DNA of 64,000 nt from Cymbidium sinense (taxonomy: Eukaryota; Streptophyta; Magnoliopsida; Asparagales; Orchidaceae): contig CM038216.1 of assembly GCA_021442155.1 (NCBI GenBank), positions 90,693,666 through 90,757,665 of the forward strand, read 5' to 3'. The notes under the pieces are model-generated. The model ran no database searches. It was not told the origin of the DNA and saw only the letters and a list, made by a program, of their open reading frames with translations. The translations under genes were made by a program, and so were the position numbers. Shown piece by piece: positions 1-10,237 of this stretch. Within the stretch, counting starts at the first letter, position 1. Each line of letters starts with the position of its first letter.

Positions 1-950
1 CATATAACATACACAACGCGACGCAATCATACCATTACAACACCACGCCATAACCATACTGCAGCAAGAAGGTAGCTCTGGTAATAGGTATAGCACGCAC
101 TGTACGCAACAAAGATAAAGATGCGCAGCATAAAAAGTATGTTAGACATAGTGTACGAAGGGCATAGACCCGGCCAATCCACCAACCATAGCAAGATGAC
201 GTTAACCATACATAACACCATGATCAAAGGCGCATGTCATACACCATATAACATACATTAACGCCATCGCTATTTGAATCCATATTATCACCACCACCGC
301 CATGCATGACCATAAAGAGCAAGAGGTAGTCTTTGCATACAGGTATAGTGATAACCGCCATTAGCGTACGCGATAGCATGCGCGTGCAGCATAACATAAC
401 GTAGCACAGCGCAGCACGACAGCAAAGTGCCGTAAAGTGCGTCAACATAGCATGCAAGTATCTGATATGCAGTGCGCATTATAGCACGGCATAGCATCAG
501 TAATCACCACGCCATCTATATTAGATAACATAACATAACATAGCAGTAGCATACATACGCCATTTCATAAAGCGCAGCGCAGCATTAACCGGACAGTGCA
601 GCATATAAAGCATGCTGCAGTACACACAAAGCATACAGCGTTACTAGTAAAGCATGGAAGTGTAATCATCATATCCCGCACCGTCAATCATGCGCACATA
701 GCATAAACGCACAGCAGCGCAACATTAGCGCACAGCAAGCATAGTATGGCGAGTAGCAGCATTAAAGCGCACGCATAGATAGCAAAGCATTGAAGCGTAT
801 TAAGCATAAAGTATAAAGACAGCATGAAGCCAGAAACATAACACAAGCAGTGAGCATATAAAGCGCAAAGGTATGCGTAATACAACATCCGAATTACGAC
901 ATTATCGATAACTGACTGCAAATACGGCAATGAAAGCGCATAAGCATGTG
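1..950. repeat. Low-complexity DNA, gcata/cata words, with G and C
   Basis: This tract is made of short words such as gcata, cgcag, ccata and acata, with few homopolymers and many pyrimidine-purine alternations. Unlike the next 3 kb it still holds many CpG and GCA words. Reading frames open on the minus strand only because the words avoid stops; their translations are low-complexity (Met, Tyr, Leu and Cys rich) and match no family I know. I see no gene here. It may be an old microsatellite or a minor satellite. Confidence 0.6.
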
Positions 951-2430
951 TGTCATAAAGATGTAAAGAGAAGTATTATTAGATACAAAATCATAACACA
1001 AACTGGTATCGCATACGTAGTGTTAATATACTCATTAACTATCATTATATACGTTGATATCATAATCATTATATATATACCATACATAAACCATGCATTA
1101 CCCATACACCATACACCGCAGAATAATAGGTATAACATAACATTCACACCATACGTAGTATACAGTATTTAGCATAATATACCATACCAACAATAGTCAA
1201 TATTTATATAACGTATAGCATAAAGCATACATATGCAGTAGCATATACATAACCATGTTATAATTATACATTCATACATCAGTAGTGTATAGAATATTAC
1301 ACCACATATACCATATACCATATATACACACCATATATATACCATTAACTATACACCATACCACATTATATATATAATATACATACAATACCACTATACC
1401 ATAATTATACCATATATAACACGTAAAACACCATGCTCATTCATACCATACCATACCATAGTGTAGTATGCATGTGTATATACATATAACCACTACAATA
1501 CATATATAATATATATCACCACAGTGTAGCATAGCAAGGTAGCATGTGTATGTGCATTTTATATATTACACCAACCATACCATAATAACCATAATAACAC
1601 TATAACGACCACCATATATGCCATAAAGTAGTTATAATAACATTGTATGGCATATGCAAATGCCACAACATAGCATGTACAGGCATAATAGCAATAACCA
1701 TAAAAGAAGCGTAGTACATATAACATTAGCAGTAACATAGCATATAAGCATAGCATAGCATGGAGTGTGTTTAGATCGCCATTATTACGGCGTATAAGCA
1801 AGCATAACACGTAACATAATAGTCAAGATAGTAATATACCATACCATACAAAGAACCATACCATAGCATTGTGTATGTATATATATAATACACCAACCAT
1901 ACCACATACCATAACATACCATATACGCCATACATAACATTACACCACAATCATAACTATACATCAATATATATATAATACCATACACCATACCACATGA
2001 CAAGCAGTAGAGTGCATAGTAACATATGTCAGGATATACCATATTATATAAGCATACAAGATAACATAACAGCATATACACCATACACCATACACCATAA
2101 CAATACCATATACAATTCATATATATATATGTATATATAGTGTATACCATATAGTGTATGTATATAGTGCAGTATAGTATAGCATAGTATATAGTATAAG
2201 CATATACCATACCATACCATACACCATACCACACCATACCATATACAACACCACACCATAATATCACAAGTGTATATACCATATATATATTTATAGTGTA
2301 TAGTATAGCATGTTGTGTTGTATGGCATACCATATAATATACCAAGTAGTGCACAATTATAGCCTAACCATACCATACACCATAATACGCCACATATCAT
2401 ATACATACCATACACATAATATATATTAAT
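951..2430. repeat. Degenerate CCATA/TATGG microsatellite-like tract
   Basis: The + strand is dominated by ccata, tacca and cacca words (for example around 1305-1345, 2070-2110 and 2205-2235), so the minus strand reads TATGG/TGTATGG. No fixed period holds for more than a few units. Long minus-strand frames (for example 1785-2354) are by-products; the peptides are runs of Tyr, Gly, Met, Val and Trp. No gene is supported. Confidence 0.65.
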
Positions 2431-3965
2431 TCCATAATTAAATATAATTATAAGTATACATACACTACTATATAATACATAATATAGTACTATTACTAGT
2501 ATATAGTATAGTATGTGTAATATATATAATTATAATTATTATTTACTATTATTTATATCATTACACCACAAGCAAAATTGTAGTGTAATATTATGTATAA
2601 GTAATAGTAATAGTATAGTATGATATATTACACAACATACTACTATACTACACTATATAGAACACTATAATATAAAAAATATACCATACACCATTATACA
2701 TAAGATAATATAGTATCGTAGGCATTCATACAAAACATATCCATATTATTATACACCATAACGCATTAACTATATTATACACATACACATATATACCATA
2801 TATAGACAGCATGTAGCATAAGACAAGCATAACGTACATAGCGTATAGCAAAGCATAGTGTGGCGTGTAGTGATACCATATAGCGTAGTAACACAATTAC
2901 CATACCTACAACATTATGTGTAAAGGTGTAATATACCATAATATAACACCATAGCAGCAAGTAAACCAGTAATATAACAAAATAAGTATAAAGGTATAAA
3001 GCATAGTAGCATATGCATTAGTATTATACATAATCATTAACATAGTGTAGTGTATAGCACATAGTATAAACAGACATAAAGTGGTATATACACCAAGAAC
3101 TATTACAATATGTGCATAAACAAGTGCATATTACCATACCATGTACATACACCATATATACCATAATCATGCATATAACACCAAACACCATACATCGTCT
3201 GAGAGTGTAATATAGCATAGCGTATGTATAGTGTGTATAGTGTATAGTGTATATGGTATACTATACTATATATCACAACACTATACTTAACTTATACTAC
3301 ACTACACATACTATATGGTATGGTAAGATATACCATAATTATATATAATTACCATTAATATTATAGTACCATTATATAATATTATGTATATAGTGTAGTA
3401 GTTACAACAATTATATACCAATAATACACTCATCTAATGTAAGATGATTAATACATACCAAGAAACATAAATAATTATTACACACAAATGTACTACTATA
3501 TAATATATTATACCATATTATATTGCAAAGTGAGAAGTTATATGCCATATTAATTATAGTATAGTGTGTGCATACAAGAGTATACAACACCATACCCATA
3601 CATCTATAGTGTATACACCATACTATACCACACCAACACAATATACCATACCATACCATATATTATAACTACTACATTTATACACTACACTATAGTATAG
3701 TATTATGTAGTGTACTATAATGCTATACTATTACTATAGTATAGTGTATACTATAACACTACTTGACTACACTATATTATATACTACTATACTATACTAA
3801 TACATATAGCATAACTATACTATAGTATATTATATATATAGTATATTATGGTAGTGTATAGTGTTGTATTAATGTTGTATAATATACACTATTGTATAGT
3901 TCTCATATCAGTAATAGTAATATAATATAGTGTAGTATGTACTACTATCACACTATAATATAGTA
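2431..3965. repeat. AT-rich TATAGTG/ATACTA low-complexity tract
   Basis: GC content falls further and words become tatag, tagtg, ctata and acacta, especially in 3230-3960. The tract ends where telomere-type heptamers begin near 3966-3990. No coding sequence, RNA gene or clear inverted terminal structure is visible. Confidence 0.6.
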
Positions 3966-4893
3966 AGTATGTATTGTATTGTACTTAAACCTTAAACACT
4001 CAACACTAAACCCTAAACCTTAAACCCTAACCCTAAACCCTAAACCCTTAACCATTAAAACCCAAAAACCTTAAACTAAACTAAATAAAACCTAATAATA
4101 AAATAAATAAATAAACCTAAACCTAAAATAAACTAAACCTAAACCTAAACAAAAATTAAATAAAATAAAATAAACTAAAAATATACCTAAACCTAAACTA
4201 AAAAATAAAACCTAAAAATAAACCTAAAATAAAAATCTAAAACCTAAACCTATAAAAATAAAATAAAAACCTAAACCAAAACCTAAAAATAAAAAATAAA
4301 ACCTAAACCTTAAAAATAAAATCAAAATTTAACTCAACTAAAAAATAAATCTAAACCTAAAAAAGAAACTAAAAATAAAAAACCTAAACTAAAATAAATT
4401 AACCTAAAATAAATAAATAAAACTAAATAAAAATAAAAAATAAACCTAAATAAGAATAATAAATAAACAAACTCAAATAAATTAAAAATAAACTAAATAA
4501 ACTAAATAAATCTAAACTTACCAGTTTACTTTATTAAAAAAAACCAAAAACCCTAAACCTACTACCCTAAACCAACAAACCTAAACCCTAAAACCCTAAA
4601 CCCTAAACCCTAAACCCTAAACCCTAAACCCTAAACCCTAAACCCTAAACCCTAAATTGTAAACCCTAAACCATAAACCCAAAAACCTAAACCCTAAAAC
4701 CGAAAACCCTAAACCTAAAACCCTAAACTCTAAAACCCTAAACCCTAAACCCTAAGCGGTAAACCCTAAACCCTAAAACCTACAACCTTAGACCCTAAAC
4801 CCCAGACCATAATCCTGAACCCCAAACCATAAACCCTAACTTAACCCTAAACCCTAAACCCTCAACCCTAAACTAACCAACCCTAAAACCCAA
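3966..4893 (+). repeat. Interstitial telomere array A (CCCTAAA polarity)
   Basis: Canonical CCCTAAA units lie at about 3990-4060 and 4545-4893, including roughly nine near-perfect units around 4592-4655. Between them, 4061-4510 is degenerate (CCTAAA, CTAAA, AAATAAA). A short inverted-repeat marker at 4513-4528 separates the degenerate from the second canonical part. The array runs directly into the first GR-RBP fragment. Confidence 0.92.
4513..4528 (+). repeat. Inverted-repeat marker TAAACT-N4-AGTTTA
   Basis: A perfect 6-bp inverted repeat with a 4-nt spacer, followed by an A-run and then canonical CCCTAAA units. The same placement (degenerate tract, hairpin, A-run, canonical tract) recurs elsewhere in the window. 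Confidence 0.6.
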
Positions 4894-5375
4894 GAATGAA
4901 CTTAACTGTGGAACATCACCCACCAACTGTGCTCATTCTGTGATTTAATGGTAAGAATGGTGAGGCGTGATATTATCACAATGGTGGTGAGGGATCTAGA
5001 GGTGTTGGCGGATATGGAGGTGGTGGTCAGATAAGTGGTTGTTATGGAGGCGGGAGGAGCGACGGAGGTTATAACCATGGTGGTGGCGGAGGTAGAGATC
5101 ATGGATATGATAGCGGATCCTGCCACTCGAGAGGTGGGGGAGGTTTTGGTGGAAACTAGAGAAACTGAAGAACAACAGATCCAATCTGATGCTTATGGAA
5201 CTGTGTTTTTATAATAGAGATGGTTATACTTATCTAGGGTTTTTTATTTTCTCTATGGGTGCTCATTTTTTTTCTATGTCATCGCTTATGTCTTAGAAAA
5301 CTTAGGTTGCTACTTGGTTAACGAAATTGAAGAGAAGAAATGTTGAATATGAATTTGTTCTCTGTTAATAAAAAC
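4894..5375 (+). pseudogene. GR-RBP 3' fragment, copy 1 (glycine-rich RNA-binding protein)
   Basis: This is the end of a plant glycine-rich RNA-binding protein gene (GRP7/GRP8 type, an RRM followed by a Gly/Arg/Tyr-rich tail). The RRM start is missing. The segment aacatcaccc at about 4912 corresponds to the last RRM strand (NITV) in copy 6. From about 4985 one frame reads Gly-rich sequence with GGYGGGG and GGYNHGG-like blocks, then RDHGYDSGSCHSRGG, and stops at the tag near 5156. A 3'UTR of about 215 bases follows and ends in a short A-run abutting telomere repeats. There is no promoter, no start and no RNP motifs, so it cannot make the normal protein. Shared ends with the other copies show it belongs to a repeated unit. 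Confidence 0.82.
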
Positions 5376-6246
5376 CTTAAACCATAAACCCTAAAGCCTA
5401 AACCCCAATCCCTAAACCCTAAATTAACCCTAAACCCCCTAAATCCTAAACCCTAAAAAGCTAAAACCTAAAGCTAAACTAAATAAACCAAATAAATAAA
5501 TAAACCTAAATAAAAATAAAATAAAAAAATAAAATAAAATAAAAACATAAACTAAAACTTAAACTAAAACCTAAAAAGAAAATAAAATAAAAAATAAAAA
5601 CTAAATTAAAATAAAAGAAATAAAAACCTAAACTAAACTAAAAAATAAAAAACCTAAATAAAATAAAAACTAAACTTAAAATAAAACTAAGATAAACTTA
5701 AAATAAAATAAAATAAAATAAAATAAAAACAAAACAAAAACATAAACCTAAAAAATAAACCTAAAAATAAAACCAACAAATAAATAAAAATTAAAATATA
5801 AACCCTAAAATTAAAAAAAACCTAAACATAAAATAAAAAAAATAAACAAAATAAAATAAACCTAAACTAAAATAAATTAAATTAAAATAAATAAAACCTA
5901 AACCTAAACCTAAACCTAAACCTAAAATAAACTAAAAATAAACCCAAACTTAAATTAAAAAATAAAAACCTAAAACCTAAACCTAGAAAAATAAAATTGA
6001 ATCCTAAACATAAACCTAAAAATAAAAAATAAAACATAAACCTAAAAAAGAAAATAAAATAAAATTCAACTAAAAATAAACCTAAACCTTAAAAATAAAC
6101 TAAAATAAAAAATCTAAACTAAAATAAATAAACCTAAAATAAATAAACTAAATTAAATAAAAATAAAAAATAAATCTAAATATAAATAAAAATATAATAT
6201 ACTTAAATAAATAAAAAATAAACTAAATAAACTAAATGAACCTAAA
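5376..6246 (+). repeat. Telomere-derived array B, mostly degenerate
   Basis: Canonical CCCTAAA-like units occupy about 5376-5460. After that the tract is A-rich with CCTAAA, CTAAA and AAATAAA units, including a clean CCTAAA run at about 5897-5930. Polarity reverses just beyond its end. Confidence 0.88.
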
Positions 6247-6290
6247 TAGTTTATTTTAGGCTTAGGTTTTTTTTTTAAGTTTAGGGTTTA
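6240..6290. other. Polarity switch between telomere arrays
   Basis: Sequence changes from A-rich CCTAAA (left) to T-rich TTTAGG (right) within a few tens of bases around aatagtttattttagg. All telomere units and GR-RBP copies from here to 10237 are inverted relative to those at 3966-6246. It is an inversion breakpoint or a head-to-head junction. Confidence 0.8.
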
Positions 6291-7715
6291 GGTTTTATCT
6301 TTTATTTATGTTTAGGTTTTATTTTTATGTTTAGGTTTTTATTTAGGTTTTATTTTATTTTATTTCAGTTTTATTTTATGTTTAGTTTTTATTTTATTTA
6401 GTTTTTTTTTATTTTTATGTTTATTTTATTTTTTTAATTTTGTTTAGCTTTTTATTTATTTTATTTTAGTTTACTTTTTTTATTTTTATATTTTTTTATG
6501 TTTAGGTTTAGGTTTGGGTTTAGGTTTCAGTTTAGATTTTTATTTTATTTTAATTTATTATTCTATTTAGGTTTATGTTTTTTTAATTTATTTTATTTTT
6601 ATGTTATACTTAGTTTAGGTATATATTTTTAGGTTTTTAGGGTTTAGGGTTTAAGGTTTAGGGTTTAGGGTTTGGGGTTGAGGGTTTAGGGTTTAGGGTT
6701 GTAGGTTTTATTATTTATGCTTTAGGGTTTAGGGTTTAGGGTTTTTTAGTTTATTTTATTTTTAAATTATGTAAACTCGTAGGTTTAGGTTTATTTAGTT
6801 TATTTTCTATTTATTTTAGTTTATTTTATTTTCTATTATAATTTAGGTTTATTTTTATTTTTATTTAGTTTAGTTTATTTATTGTAGGTTTATTTATTTT
6901 AGTTTAGGTTTTGTTTAGTTTATTTTAAGTTTAGGTTTTAGTTTTTATTTTTATTTTATTTGTGTTTTATGTTAGTTTAAGTTTAAGTTTAATTTTAGTT
7001 TATTTTATTTTATTTAGGTTAGATTTAGGTTTAAGTTTAGGTTTAGTTTATTTTAGGTTTAGGTTTAGGTTTTATTTATTTTAGTTTAGTTTATTTTAAT
7101 TTAGGTTTAGGTTAACTCTAATTTTATTTTAGGTTTAGTTTTTTTTTAATTTAGGATTGAAGTTCTATTTTTTAAATTTAGGTTTTTATTTAGTTTTTAT
7201 TTTATTTTATTTTAGGTTTATTTTATTTTTTTTAGGTCTAGTTTTTATTTTCTTTAGGTTTTTTATTTTTTTGCTTAAGTTTAGGTTTTTATTTATTTTA
7301 TTTTATTTTAGTTTTTACTTTTTTTTCTTTTATTTTATTTTTAAGTTTAAGTTTAGCTTTAGTTTTAGATCTAGCTTTTAGTTTAAGTTTTTATTTTTAA
7401 TGTTATTTTATTTTTATTGTTTAGGTTTTTTTCTTTATTTTCTTTTAGGTTTTATTTAGTTTAAGTTTAGGTTTTTTAGCTTTTAAGGGTTTAGGATTTA
7501 GGGTTAGTTGAATGTTTAACATTTAAGGTTTAGGGTTTACAGTTTATTGTTTAGGGTTAAGTATTTTAGGTTTAGGGTTTAGGGTTTTAGGATTTTAGGG
7601 TTAAGGGTTTAGGGTTTTAGGATTTTAGGCTTTTTTAGGGTTTTAGAGTTTAGAGTTTAGGGTTTAGCTTTTAGGTCTAGGGTTGTGGTTTTAGCTTAGG
7701 GTTTAGGGTTTTTGG
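6256..7715 (-). repeat. Inverted telomere array C (TTTAGGG polarity)
   Basis: TTTAGGG and its degenerate forms (TTTAGG, TTTAG, TTTATTT) fill this tract. The most canonical parts are about 6640-6750 and 7470-7715. A marker hairpin sits at 6772-6787. The frame at 7157-7381, rich in Phe, Leu and Tyr, is only translated T-rich repeat. Confidence 0.9.
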
Positions 7716-8166
7716 TATTTTTTTTTAACTGAGAATAAATTCAGATTCAATATTTCTTCTTTTCAATTTCATCAACTAAGTAACACACCAAGTATTCACG
7801 ACATGTTTACATACATAAAAAATGAGCATTGAGCAAATCAAAACCCTAGATTACTTGAACCATCTCTACTACAAAGACACATAGTTCCATAAGCAAGATC
7901 GATACCCATTCTTCAAGATCTCCGCTTCCCATCGTAACCACCCCTCTTCTTGAGTTGAGATCTCGCCATCATATCCTCAATCTCTCCTCCGCCACCACCT
8001 TAGTCGTAACCTTAGTTGCTCCTCTTGCCTCGATAACCACCAATTCTCCACCACCCATATCCACCATCACCATAAGATCCCCCCCACCATCAAGGATAAC
8101 CGCCTCGCCTTCACCTCCATCGATCGAGCCTAGTTGATGGTGATGTTCCAGCTTCTACCCATTCTC
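7716..8166 (-). pseudogene. GR-RBP 3' fragment, copy 2 (inverted)
   Basis: The reverse complement carries the same fragment as copy 1: the end of the RRM, the Gly/Arg/Tyr-rich tail, the 3'UTR and an A-run (seen as tattttttttt near 7716). On the + strand the Gly codons appear as cca/acc runs at about 7975-8130. The 5' boundary reads cccattctcgggg at about 8155-8167, the same truncation point as in the other copies. Frameshifts and lost codons make it non-coding. It lies in TTTAGGG repeats on both sides, so its polarity relative to the telomere repeats is the same as in the forward copies. Confidence 0.78.
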
Positions 8167-9495
8167 GGGGTTTAAGTTTATTAGATTTTAGGGTTTAGGT
8201 TTATTTTTTAATTTATTTAGTTACTTTAGGTTTAGGTTTAGGGTTTGTGTTTAGGGTTTAAGGTTTGGTTGGGGGTTTAGTGTTTAGGTTTTAGGTTTAT
8301 GGTTTTAGGGTTTATGCTTTTAGGGTTTAGGGTTTAGGTTTAGAGAATTTAGGGTTAGGGTTTAAGATTTACAATGGGGTTTAGTGTGGCTTTAGGCTTG
8401 AGGGTTTAGTTTTGAGTTTAGTGGTTTGTTATGGTTTAGCATTTAGGGTTTAGGATTTATGGTTTAAGGTTTAGGGTTTAGGGTTTAGGGTTTAGGGTTT
8501 TTTTTAAATTAAGTAAACCAGTAGGTTTAGGTTTATTTAGTTTATTTATTATTTATTTTACGTTATTATATTTTTTTATTTTTATTTAGTTTAGTTTATT
8601 TATTTTAGCTTTATTTATTTTATTTTAGGTTTTCCATTTTACTTTATTTTTTTAGAGGTTTAGGTTTAGGTTTAGTTTTTAGTTGATTTTATTTTATTTT
8701 TTATTTTGGTTTATGTTTTATTTTTTTATTAGGTTTAGGTTTAGGTTTAGGTTTTATTTTATTTTTTTTAGGTTTAGGTTTTAGGTTTTATTTTATGTTT
8801 ATTTTAAGGTTATATTTTTTAGTTTAGGTTTAGGTTTATTTTAGTTTATTTTTATTTAGGTTATAAGTTTAATTTATTTTAGGATTAGGTTTAGGTTTTA
8901 TTTATTTTAGTTTAGGTTTAGGTTTATTTAATTTTTTATTTTATGTTTAGGGTTTTTTGTTTTATTTATTTATTTTGGTTTTTTTTTAGGTTTATTTTAG
9001 TTTAGGTTTTTATTTAGTTTTATTTTATTTTATTCTAGGTTTATTTTATTTTAATTTTAGGTTTAGTTTTATTTTATTTAGGTTTTTATTTTCACTTTAT
9101 TTTAGGTTTTATTTATTTTATTTTAGTTTTTTATTTTATTTTTTTATTAAGTTTAGGTTTAGATTTAGCTTTTAATTTAAACTTGTATTTTATTTTATTT
9201 TATATTTTATTTTGGTTTAGGTTTTATTTATTTTATTTGTAGGTTTTATTTATTTTAGGATTAGGTTTTCAACTTTTTTAGGGTTTAGGTTAGTTGAGGG
9301 TTTAGGTTAAGGGTTTAGGGATTAGGGTTTAGGGTTTGTTTAGGTTTAGGGTTTAGGTTGTTTGGCTTAGGGTTTAGGGTTTAGGACTGGGCTTAGGGTT
9401 TAGGGTTTAGGTTTTTTTAGTGTTTAGGGTTTGAGGTTTAGGGTTTAAGTTTAAGGTCTATGATCCAGGTTTTAGTTTAGGGTTTAGGGTTTTTA
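8167..9495 (-). repeat. Inverted telomere array D
   Basis: Canonical TTTAGGG-like units fill 8167-8510, degenerate TTTAGG/TTTATTT units fill about 8530-9270, and canonical units return at about 9275-9495. A perfect marker hairpin (TAAACC-N4-GGTTTA) at 8514-8529 lies at the canonical/degenerate border. Copies 2 and 3 of the GR-RBP fragment are spaced about 1.79 kb apart across this array, giving one repeat period. Confidence 0.9.
8514..8529 (-). repeat. Inverted-repeat marker TAAACC-N4-GGTTTA
   Basis: Perfect 6-bp arms with a 4-nt spacer. Read on the minus strand it has the usual order: degenerate tract, hairpin, A-run, canonical tract. Confidence 0.6.
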
Positions 9496-9957
9496 GTTTT
9501 TTTTTAACACATAACAAATTCAGATTCAACATTTCTTTTTTTTAATTTAATGAACCAAGTAACACACCAAGTTTTCTAAGAGACAAGCGATGACAAAGAT
9601 CAAAAATGAGCACTCATAGAGCAAATCAAAAACCCTATATTAGAAGAACCGTCTCTACTATAAAGATAGTTCTATAAGTAGCAGATCGGATTGGCAATTA
9701 TTCAGTTACTCTAGTTCCCATCAGAACCACCCCAGCCTCTCAAGCAGTAGGGTCCACTGTCATATCCCTAATTTCACCCTCAGCCACCACCATGATTGTA
9801 ACCTCCAATGCTCCTCCCTCCTCCATAACCACCACTGCTCCATCCACCACCTCCATATCCACCAACATCTCCCCCACCATCACTACAATAACTACACGCC
9901 TGGCAAGATCTACACTAAACACGTGATGTTCGTGCCGCCAAGGTTCTTCCTATTCTT
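9496..9957 (-). pseudogene. GR-RBP 3' fragment, copy 3 (inverted)
   Basis: The reverse complement gives the truncated RRM end, the glycine-rich tail and the 3'UTR. The A-run appears as agttttttttt near 9495-9505, directly beside TTTAGGG. The 5' boundary tattcttagggttta at about 9951 matches the shared CCCTAA-GAAT junction of the other copies. The open minus-strand frame at 9740-9922 is out of the original frame (Val, Met and Glu rich instead of Gly rich). No start, promoter or RNP motif is present. Confidence 0.8.
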
Positions 9958-10237
9958 AGGGTTTAGGTTTAGGTTTATTAGGTTTAGGGTTTTGGTTTTA
10001 ATGTATTTTATTACTTTAGGCATGGGATTTGAGGTTTAGGGTTTAGGTGTAGGTTTTAGAATTTAAGGTTTAGGGTTTAAGTAGGTTTAGGGTTTATATT
10101 AGGGTTTAGGGTTTAAGGTTTAGGATTTAGGGTTTAGGGTTTTATGCTTTATGCTTTAGGGCTTAGGTTTAGGGTTTAGGATTAAGGATTAGGGTTTAGT
10201 GGAGTTTGGGGGTTTAGGGTTTAGGTTTAGGTTTAGG
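9958..10237 (-). repeat. Inverted telomere array E
   Basis: Near-canonical TTTAGGG units end abruptly at about 10237, where the gypsy reverse transcriptase sequence begins. The Lys-Pro repeats at the end of the overlapping minus-strand frame are translated TTTAGG units and mark the exact junction. Confidence 0.9.

Noticed and set aside
2070..2260. Alternative telomere motif (TGTATGG-type)
   Set aside because: TATGG words are common on the minus strand, but there is no regular period and no G-run; the clear telomere motif of this genome is TTTAGGG.
1785..2415. Long minus-strand open frames (up to 189 codons) as genes
   Set aside because: Peptides are low-complexity Tyr/Met/Gly/Val translations of tatgg words; no domain, start context or conservation is visible.
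1..3965. Organellar (mitochondrial) DNA because of AT-rich word structure
   Set aside because: No organellar gene, tRNA or rRNA is recognisable and the tract joins nuclear telomere-type arrays directly.
3966..4893. A true chromosome end
   Set aside because: Arrays are interrupted, polarity reverses twice, and retroelements and GR-RBP copies lie on both sides. This is interstitial telomere-type DNA.
7157..7381. Phe/Leu-rich membrane peptide, and similar frames at 48306, 51138 and 59522
   Set aside because: These are direct translations of T-rich degenerate telomere repeats.
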